DNA of 10,880 bases. It comes from Desulfosporosinus sp. UBA5188. GTDB lineage: Bacteria; Bacillota; Desulfitobacteriia; Desulfitobacteriales; Desulfitobacteriaceae. The stretch's first letter is position 1. Each line of letters opens with the position of its first letter. Under the pieces are notes generated by a model. The model was not told where the DNA came from and did not search any database. It was given only the letters and a program-made list of their open reading frames with translations. This document shows, piece after piece, positions 6,149 to 10,880 of this stretch. Where the stretch lies: positions 1 through 10,880 of the forward strand of contig DHWG01000058.1 in assembly GCA_002413075.1 (NCBI GenBank), given 5' to 3'. The position numbers and the translations under genes are program-made.

Positions 6149-7126
6149 ATGCTTTTGCCGCTTAGTCAAATACCTGAACTAAGTCCCAATCGTCAGGCGT
6201 TTCCCTTGATTAAGGAATTTCTCACCAAAAGCGAACGGCTTCAGATTAAGGTTCATGAGCAAAGCGGAGTCAAAGTGATCGATTGTGGTGTTCAAGTTGA
6301 GGGAAGTTGGGAAGCCGGCATTTTGTTTGCCGCTGTTTGCCTTGGCGGTCTGGCCCAAGTTACTCTACATTGGATGGACTTCAATGGGCTGCGTTGGCCG
6401 TCTGTCGAAGTCGTCACAGATCACCCTGTACGTGCCTGCATGGCCTCACAATATGCAGGGTGGCCTATTAAGATTGGCAAGGGTTTGACGATGGGTTCGG
6501 GTCCAGCATGCGCTATTGTTCATAAGGGCAGTCTGTTCAGAATGTTAGGCTATGAAGATGATTCAGAGACGGCGATTATCTGCTTAGAAGGCAGGGAACT
6601 GCCGTCAAAGGGGGTCATCCAACATATTTTAGAGGAGTGTCACTGCGAGCCCAATAGGCTCACGATCTTAGTAGCACCGACTGCGTCGCTGGTGGGTTCT
6701 GTACAGGTCGCCGCACGAGCCTTGGAAACAGGCTTATTCAAACTTAGGCGATTAGGCTATGATTTAGGAAAGATCGTTTCTGGTTGGGGTGTTTGTCCAA
6801 TTCCACCCGTAGCGCGCGATACGCTGAGTGGTTTAGGACGGACGAATGATGCCATTTTTTATGGTTCGACCGTATTCTATAACCTTCGAGATGACGATGA
6901 AAGATTAAAACAAGTTGTGAAGCAAGTCCCTTCCTGTTCGACGCGTGACTATGGGCTTACGTACATGGAAAGACAGGCCACTAATAAGAACTTTTTTAAT
7001 ATCGACCCAGATCAGTTTACGCCGGCAGAAGTCTGGTTATGTAATCTAGACAGTGGCCGTTCGTTTCATGCCGGAGCCTTAGACCCAGATATTTTACGGA
7101 GATCATTTGGGTTGGAAAATGGTTGA
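6149..7126 (+). CDS. mch: Methenyltetrahydromethanopterin cyclohydrolase family protein (Mch)
   Basis: Family enzymes interconvert 5,10-methenyl-tetrahydromethanopterin and the 5-formyl form in the cytoplasm, a step of archaeal methanogenesis and of bacterial formaldehyde oxidation. The product has 325 residues, the normal family length, and aligns by eye end to end: VIDCGV (43-48), GSWEAGILFAAVCLGGL (52-68), VVTDHPVRACMASQYAGW (88-105), MGSGPA (115-120), GYEDDSE (134-140), APTASLVGSVQVAARALETG (176-195), IPPVARD (218-224), TNDAIFYG (232-239), TPAEVWLCNL (291-300) and a FHAGALDPDILRRSFGL tail. R190 and E193 sit at the same spacing as the Arg/Glu pair reported important in the Archaeoglobus enzyme. 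ATG 6149 has AGAGGA upstream. It is the first gene of the operon. The family is unusual in Firmicutes, whose C1 carrier is folate, so the true substrate is uncertain. Codon use looks like its neighbours. Confidence 0.88.
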   Translation: MLLPLSQIPELSPNRQAFPLIKEFLTKSERLQIKVHEQSGVKVIDCGVQVEGSWEAGILFAAVCLGGLAQVTLHWMDFNGLRWPSVEVVTDHPVRACMASQYAGWPIKIGKGLTMGSGPACAIVHKGSLFRMLGYEDDSETAIICLEGRELPSKGVIQHILEECHCEPNRLTILVAPTASLVGSVQVAARALETGLFKLRRLGYDLGKIVSGWGVCPIPPVARDTLSGLGRTNDAIFYGSTVFYNLRDDDERLKQVVKQVPSCSTRDYGLTYMERQATNKNFFNIDPDQFTPAEVWLCNLDSGRSFHAGALDPDILRRSFGLENG

Positions 7127-7176
7127 TAGGGTACTAAAAAAATTAGCTGATATTTAAGCGAAAGTGGTGATTATGG

Positions 7177-7464
7177 TTGTTTAAGATTACAGAAAATTGC
7201 CTAGAAAATAAATCCATGACTGAGTATTACTCTTCAGACGCTAAAAAAGGTACAGAGGAATTCGAACAGCTCATCAAAAAGTTTGAAGCTGAACCACAGT
7301 ATATATTCCGAATGAGAGACCAAGACTTAGAAGTCTTCTATATCGGCTACTCGGATGATTGTACGAGACCCAGTGGCTTTGATCCTTTAGATATGTACGG
7401 AGAGTATTATGGTTGCATGGATATCCAATACCACAATGCCAAGGGCGAGTATGAGAGACTATAG
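7177..7464 (+). CDS. Hypothetical small protein
   Basis: Unrecognised protein of 95 residues. It is acidic and rich in aromatic residues, especially Tyr, in its second half (FYIGYSDDCTRPSGFDPLD, then MYGEYYGCMDIQYHNAKG), with cysteines near residues 65 and 81. There is no signal peptide, membrane segment or nucleotide motif. The start is probably TTG 7177: GTGGTGAT (7164-7171) is at a reasonable distance, while ATG 7173 in another frame meets a stop after three codons and in-frame ATG 7216 has no ribosome site. It lies 50 bases after the Mch-family gene and 70 bases before fbaB on the same strand, with no terminator between, so it is probably co-transcribed. Whether it is translated is the main doubt; the composition looks like a real soluble protein. 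Confidence 0.6.
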   Translation: MFKITENCLENKSMTEYYSSDAKKGTEEFEQLIKKFEAEPQYIFRMRDQDLEVFYIGYSDDCTRPSGFDPLDMYGEYYGCMDIQYHNAKGEYERL

Positions 7465-7534
7465 TTATTAAGACCGTTAAGGCGACCCAGTATGTCTTAG
7501 AATAGGGGAATTTAGAAATGAGAGGATGAGGGTA

Positions 7535-8587
7535 ATGTATCAAAAGACTGTTTCTATTTTGGGTGATGAGGCCAAGGACTTGTTAGAACACAAATGTAGG
7601 ACGATCCCCAAAGCGCTGATTCATGTTCCCGGACCGGATTTTATTGACCAAGTGGTTGGTATGACCGACCGATCCAATAATGTTCTGAGAAGCTTAGCAA
7701 CGCTGTTTAATCATGGACGCCTAGCAGGCACAGGTTATCTGTCTATATTGCCGGTCGACCAAGGCGTGGAACACTCAGGAGCAGCTTCTTTTGCACCAAA
7801 TCCTATCTACTTCGATCCAGAAAACATCGTCAAACTCGCCCTTGAAGGTGGGTGTAACGCGGTCACTTCAACTTTAGGCGTATTAGGCGCGGTATCACGC
7901 AAATATGTTCATAAAATCCCGTTTATTTTAAAGATTAATCATAATGAACTGCTTACCTTTCCCAATTCCTTTGACCAAAAGCTGTTCGCATCGGTTGAAC
8001 AGGGTTTCCAAATGGGGGCGGTGGGAATTGGTGCGACGATTTATTATGGCTCTGAGCAGTCGGGTCGTCAAATCGAAGAGATCAGCGCAGCCTTTCGACG
8101 GGCTCACGAACTGGGCATGTTTACGGTGCTTTGGTGTTATTTGCGGAACGATGGTTTTAAAAAGGACAAGGTTGGCTACGATGCTTCAGCGGACTTGACG
8201 GGGCAGGCCAATCATTTAGGCGTTACGATCGAAGCAGATATCATTAAACAAAAACAGGCGACCAATAACGGCGGGTATGTTGCTTTAGGATTTGGTAAAA
8301 CAAGTCACCTCGTTTACGATAAATTAACGTCTGACCATCCCATTGATTTAACGCGCTATCAAGTGGCGAACTGCTATATGGGAAGAGCAGGACTGATTAA
8401 TTCTGGGGGCGCCTCAGGAGACAATGACTTACAACAGGCTGTGAAAACGGCTGTTATTAATAAAAGAGCGGGTGGTATGGGCATGATTTCTGGCAGAAAA
8501 TCCTTTCAGAAACCCATGAAAGATGGCATTGAATTGCTTAATGCCATCCAAGATGTCTACCTTGAGAAAGGCATTGATATAGCTTAA
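7535..8587 (+). CDS. fbaB: Class I fructose-bisphosphate aldolase (FbaB/DhnA type)
   Basis: Schiff-base aldolase splitting fructose 1,6-bisphosphate to dihydroxyacetone phosphate and glyceraldehyde 3-phosphate, acting in glycolysis and gluconeogenesis in the cytoplasm. From ATG 7535 it has 350 residues, the same as E. coli FbaB as I remember it, and resembles it closely throughout: GRLAGTGYLSILPVDQGVEH (61-80), YFDPENIV (92-99), ASVEQGFQMGAVGIGATIYYGSE (152-174), EEISAAFRRAHELGM (181-195) and NCYMGRAGLINSGGASG (279-295). The Schiff-base lysine is probably K238 in ADIIKQK. ATG 7535 is preferred over in-frame ATG 7526 because AGAGG (7521-7525) touches the latter but is 9 bases from the former. 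Only 20 bases separate it from aguA, so they are co-transcribed. Its link to polyamine genes is unexplained. Confidence 0.95.
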   Translation: MYQKTVSILGDEAKDLLEHKCRTIPKALIHVPGPDFIDQVVGMTDRSNNVLRSLATLFNHGRLAGTGYLSILPVDQGVEHSGAASFAPNPIYFDPENIVKLALEGGCNAVTSTLGVLGAVSRKYVHKIPFILKINHNELLTFPNSFDQKLFASVEQGFQMGAVGIGATIYYGSEQSGRQIEEISAAFRRAHELGMFTVLWCYLRNDGFKKDKVGYDASADLTGQANHLGVTIEADIIKQKQATNNGGYVALGFGKTSHLVYDKLTSDHPIDLTRYQVANCYMGRAGLINSGGASGDNDLQQAVKTAVINKRAGGMGMISGRKSFQKPMKDGIELLNAIQDVYLEKGIDIA

Positions 8588-8607
8588 CGAGAAAATGAGG
8601 GAATGTT

Positions 8608-9645
8608 ATGTATCCAACCAATCTAAACTATAAAATGCCCGCAGAATGGGTGAAGCATTCGCGCACCTTTATTTCTTGGCCAGTTCAGTCATCTATGTGT
8701 TATCCAGAAGACTATGGGACGGTTTGCCTTGGTTATACCGAGATTATTCTGGCTATTGCTGAATTTGAACCTGTGACGGTTGTGGTCAATCCTGCTGATT
8801 CGGAAAAGCTAACGCATCTATTTCAGAACGATCAGATCGAAGGTCTTGTGATCGATCATAATGATGCCTGGTTACGGGATAATGGACCGACGTTTTTAAT
8901 CAATGATATAGGCGGCTTAGCAGGGGTCAATTGGCAGTTTAACGCTTGGGGCGGTAAATATGCACCGTGGGATTTAGATGATCAAGTCGCTCCTCAAATT
9001 CTTAAGGCTGTCCAGTTAAAATGCTTTAATGCTCCCCTTGTGATGGAGGGAGGTTCCTTTCATGTGGACGGAGAGGGGACACTGCTGACCACGGAGCAGT
9101 GTCTTCTAAATTCTAATCGAAATCCTGAACGAACGAGAGAACAGATCGAAGCGGAATTAGAGAGATTCTTGAACGTACAGAAAGTGGTCTGGCTTAAAAA
9201 GGGGTTAGACGGGGATGAGACGGACGGACATATTGACAATATCGCCTGCTTTGTGGCACCTGGTAAAATTCTAATTCAGGTATGTGACGATCCTGAAGAT
9301 AATAATTACGAAATCACGCAGGAAAACTTAAAACTACTAGGCGCGGCGACCGATGCACTGGGAAGAAGGTTTGAATTAGTCCCACTCCAACAGCCACCGA
9401 AATTGTTCGCTCCTGGGACTGATATGCGCTACACCTTAAGTTATCTTAACTTTTATTTTGTCAATGGGGGACTCATTTTACCCGTTTTTGGGGGCGAAGC
9501 GACAGAAACCGATCGATTGGCGGCTCAGGTATTAGGTAAACTCTTCCCAGAAAGACGAATTCGCACGGTGAATGGCATGGCCATTATCCGCGAAGGCGGC
9601 AATGTGCATTGTATAACGCAACAGATGCCGGAGGGTGTCGTATGA
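8608..9645 (+). CDS. aguA: Agmatine deiminase (agmatine iminohydrolase)
   Basis: Hydrolyses agmatine to N-carbamoylputrescine and ammonia, the first of two steps from agmatine to putrescine (EC 3.5.3.12). It belongs to the peptidyl-arginine deiminase-like guanidine-modifying superfamily. With 345 residues it is a little shorter than the roughly 365 of many homologues. Visible active-site segments are WLRDNGPTF with D91, MEGGSFHVDGEGTLLTTEQC with E147, DGDETDGHIDN with H208, and the nucleophile C335 in GGNVHCITQQMP near the C-terminus. The substrate region FNAWGGKYAPWDLDDQ (111-126) is typical of agmatine rather than arginine deiminases. ATG 8608 has TGAGGGA (8596-8602) 5 bases before it. It overlaps aguB by 4 bases. 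No arginine decarboxylase gene, the source of agmatine, lies in the window. Confidence 0.96.
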   Translation: MYPTNLNYKMPAEWVKHSRTFISWPVQSSMCYPEDYGTVCLGYTEIILAIAEFEPVTVVVNPADSEKLTHLFQNDQIEGLVIDHNDAWLRDNGPTFLINDIGGLAGVNWQFNAWGGKYAPWDLDDQVAPQILKAVQLKCFNAPLVMEGGSFHVDGEGTLLTTEQCLLNSNRNPERTREQIEAELERFLNVQKVVWLKKGLDGDETDGHIDNIACFVAPGKILIQVCDDPEDNNYEITQENLKLLGAATDALGRRFELVPLQQPPKLFAPGTDMRYTLSYLNFYFVNGGLILPVFGGEATETDRLAAQVLGKLFPERRIRTVNGMAIIREGGNVHCITQQMPEGVV

Positions 9646-10529
9646 GAAACGTAAAAGTAGCGGCGACGCAGATGAGTTGTTTTGGAAGCATTGCTGAAAA
9701 CATTGAAAAGGCGGACAGCTTGGTGAGGGAAGCCGCTAATAAGGGTGCACAAATTATTCTGCTTCAAGAGCTGTTTGAAACTCCGTATTTCTGTCAGAAG
9801 GAGAAATCCGAGTATTATGTTTATGCAACGGAATTGGAATGCAATAAAGCGGTTCAACATTTTAGACAAGTGGCAAAAGAGCTTCAGGTGGTGTTGCCGA
9901 TTAGCTTCTATGAGAAGAAGAATCAGGCCCGTTACAACTCTCTAGCTCTGATTGATGCCAATGGAGACGTGCTGGGGAAATATCGCAAGAGCCATATTCC
10001 GGATGGTCCAGGTTATGAAGAGAAATTCTACTTTAACCCAGGAGACACCGGTTTTAAGGTCTGGAATACTCGCTATGCTAAAATTGGAGTCGGGGTTTGC
10101 TGGGATCAATGGTATCCCGAGGCGGCACGATGTATGGCTTTAATGGGCGCTGAATTGCTTTTTTACCCGACGGCTATTGGCTCAGAACCAGAAGATGGTT
10201 CCCTTGATTCCAAGGACCATTGGCAGACCTGTATGCTCGGGCATGCCGCCGCAAACTTGATTCCTGTCGTAGCCTCCAATCGAATTGGGGTTGAGGAAGA
10301 CGAAGAGTCCTGCATCACGTTCTATGGCTCCTCCTTCATTGCTGGGCCACAAGGTAACAAGGTGGCAGAGGCTGGCCGGACAGAAGAAACGGTCTTAGTC
10401 GCTGAATTCGATCTGGAGCAGCTTGAGAGACAAAGGTTGGAGTGGGGAATATTTCGGGATCGCCGGCCTGACTTATACCGCCTAATCTCATCCTATGATG
10501 GGGAACTGACCATCATAGGGACTGATTAA
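9642..10529 (+). CDS. aguB: N-carbamoylputrescine amidase
   Basis: Nitrilase-superfamily amidohydrolase converting N-carbamoylputrescine to putrescine, CO2 and ammonia (EC 3.5.1.53), completing the agmatine route begun by AguA. It has 295 residues, the usual length. The catalytic triad is visible as E43 in LLQELFETPYFC, K116 in YRKSHIPDGPGYEEKFYFNPGD, and C153 in GVGVCWDQWYPEAAR. The HIPDGPGYEEKFYF segment and the ending FRDRRPDLY are typical of this subgroup, separating it from general nitrilases. The start is ATG 9642, overlapping the aguA stop (ATGA) with GGAGGGTG (9630-9637) just before. An earlier in-frame ATG at 9609 lies inside aguA and lacks a ribosome site. It is probably the last gene of the operon, although no clear terminator follows. 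Confidence 0.96.
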   Translation: MRNVKVAATQMSCFGSIAENIEKADSLVREAANKGAQIILLQELFETPYFCQKEKSEYYVYATELECNKAVQHFRQVAKELQVVLPISFYEKKNQARYNSLALIDANGDVLGKYRKSHIPDGPGYEEKFYFNPGDTGFKVWNTRYAKIGVGVCWDQWYPEAARCMALMGAELLFYPTAIGSEPEDGSLDSKDHWQTCMLGHAAANLIPVVASNRIGVEEDEESCITFYGSSFIAGPQGNKVAEAGRTEETVLVAEFDLEQLERQRLEWGIFRDRRPDLYRLISSYDGELTIIGTD

Positions 10530-10629
10530 CCCTGGTGGCAGAAGATCTTGACTCATGAATTTGGCTAGTTTGGTGATACTAACAGTAGGGTCAGTTAGCG
10601 AAATCTGTGATGAGAAAGGTCGGGCTACA

Positions 10630-10880
10630 ATGGAAGAAGTGATCAATTTTTTAAATGAGAACAAGATGGGGAATTTAGCAACGGTGGAAAATTTGGAGCC
10701 GAGAGTGAGACCTTGGGGATTTATGTATGAAGAAGGCGGAAAATTCTTTTTCTGTACCGCTAATACTAAGGATGTTTATAAGCAGTTAAGGGCAACCCCT
10801 TTCGTAGAATTCTCAACGACTTCCAGTAAAATGGTATGGGTAAGGCTGCGGGGAGAAGTTAAGTTTTGCGATGATTTAAA
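10630..10880 (+). CDS. Pyridoxamine 5'-phosphate oxidase-like flavoprotein (partial, cut by window end)
   Basis: Translation from ATG 10630 runs open to the window edge (83 full codons). It begins MEEVINFLNENKMGNLATVE, continues RVRPWGFMYEEGGKFFFCTA and NTKDVYKQLRATPFVEFS, and reaches VWVRLRGEVKF. This is the pattern of small split-barrel FMN proteins of the pyridoxamine 5'-phosphate oxidase-like family, most of which are not true PdxH and have unknown substrates. AAAGG (10615-10619) lies 10 bases upstream. The frame is open further upstream to ATG 10555, but that codon has no ribosome site. It lies 100 bases after aguB. A TTGACT at 10548-10553 could be a -35 element, but no -10 at proper spacing was found. 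Confidence 0.85.
   Translation, partial: MEEVINFLNENKMGNLATVENLEPRVRPWGFMYEEGGKFFFCTANTKDVYKQLRATPFVEFSTTSSKMVWVRLRGEVKFCDDL

Noticed and set aside
9525..9869. Minus-strand open frame of 114 codons across the aguA/aguB junction
   Set aside because: It lies wholly inside two certain genes on the other strand and has no recognisable domain.
10555..10629. Longer start for the pyridoxamine-phosphate-oxidase-like gene at ATG 10555
   Set aside because: It is in frame and open, but has no ribosome site, and the added residues do not look like the family; MEEVINFL at 10630 does.

Overview
The window looks like part of the chromosome of an anaerobic, low-to-middle GC Firmicute. The closest fit is the Peptococcaceae type (Desulfosporosinus/Desulfitobacterium and relatives). 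This is inferred from strong AGGAGG-type ribosome binding sites, several probable TTG starts, a DUF2089/SHOCT-like/YvlD cassette, and protein sequences that read as clostridial. No rRNA, tRNA, CRISPR array, insertion sequence or phage module was seen.

Layout. (1) 71-1623, plus strand: a tight four-gene operon with a zinc-ribbon/HTH DUF2089 protein, two related SHOCT-like/YvlB-type proteins, and a small four-helix membrane protein of phage holin family 4 (YvlD type). It ends at a strong hairpin (1648-1684). (2) 1746-2255, minus strand: a flavin reductase-like FMN-binding protein, convergent with region 1 and divergent from region 3. (3) 2536-4727, plus strand: ilvB and ilvN, the catalytic and regulatory subunits of acetolactate synthase, overlapping by 4 bases and followed by a terminator. 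There is no T-box leader in front and no ilvC behind. (4) 4939-5985: a wreck of an ABC-2 type exporter. The N-terminal third of the ATPase is joined in frame to the permease, which then carries two compensating frameshifts. (5) 6149-10529, plus strand: a probable five-gene operon. It encodes a protein of the methenyl-tetrahydromethanopterin cyclohydrolase family (Mch), an unrecognised 95-residue protein, class I fructose-bisphosphate aldolase (FbaB), agmatine deiminase (AguA) and N-carbamoylputrescine amidase (AguB). (6) 10630 to the window end: the start of a pyridoxamine-phosphate-oxidase-like flavoprotein, cut by the edge.

How the genes work together. IlvB and IlvN form the first enzyme complex of branched-chain amino acid synthesis. 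AguA and AguB are consecutive steps from agmatine to putrescine. The holin-family operon is probably an envelope-stress or membrane module by analogy with B. subtilis yvlABCD. The most unusual item is the Mch-family gene, an enzyme normally tied to tetrahydromethanopterin C1 chemistry in archaea and methylotrophs. Here it heads an operon of sugar and polyamine genes with no other C1 gene in view.
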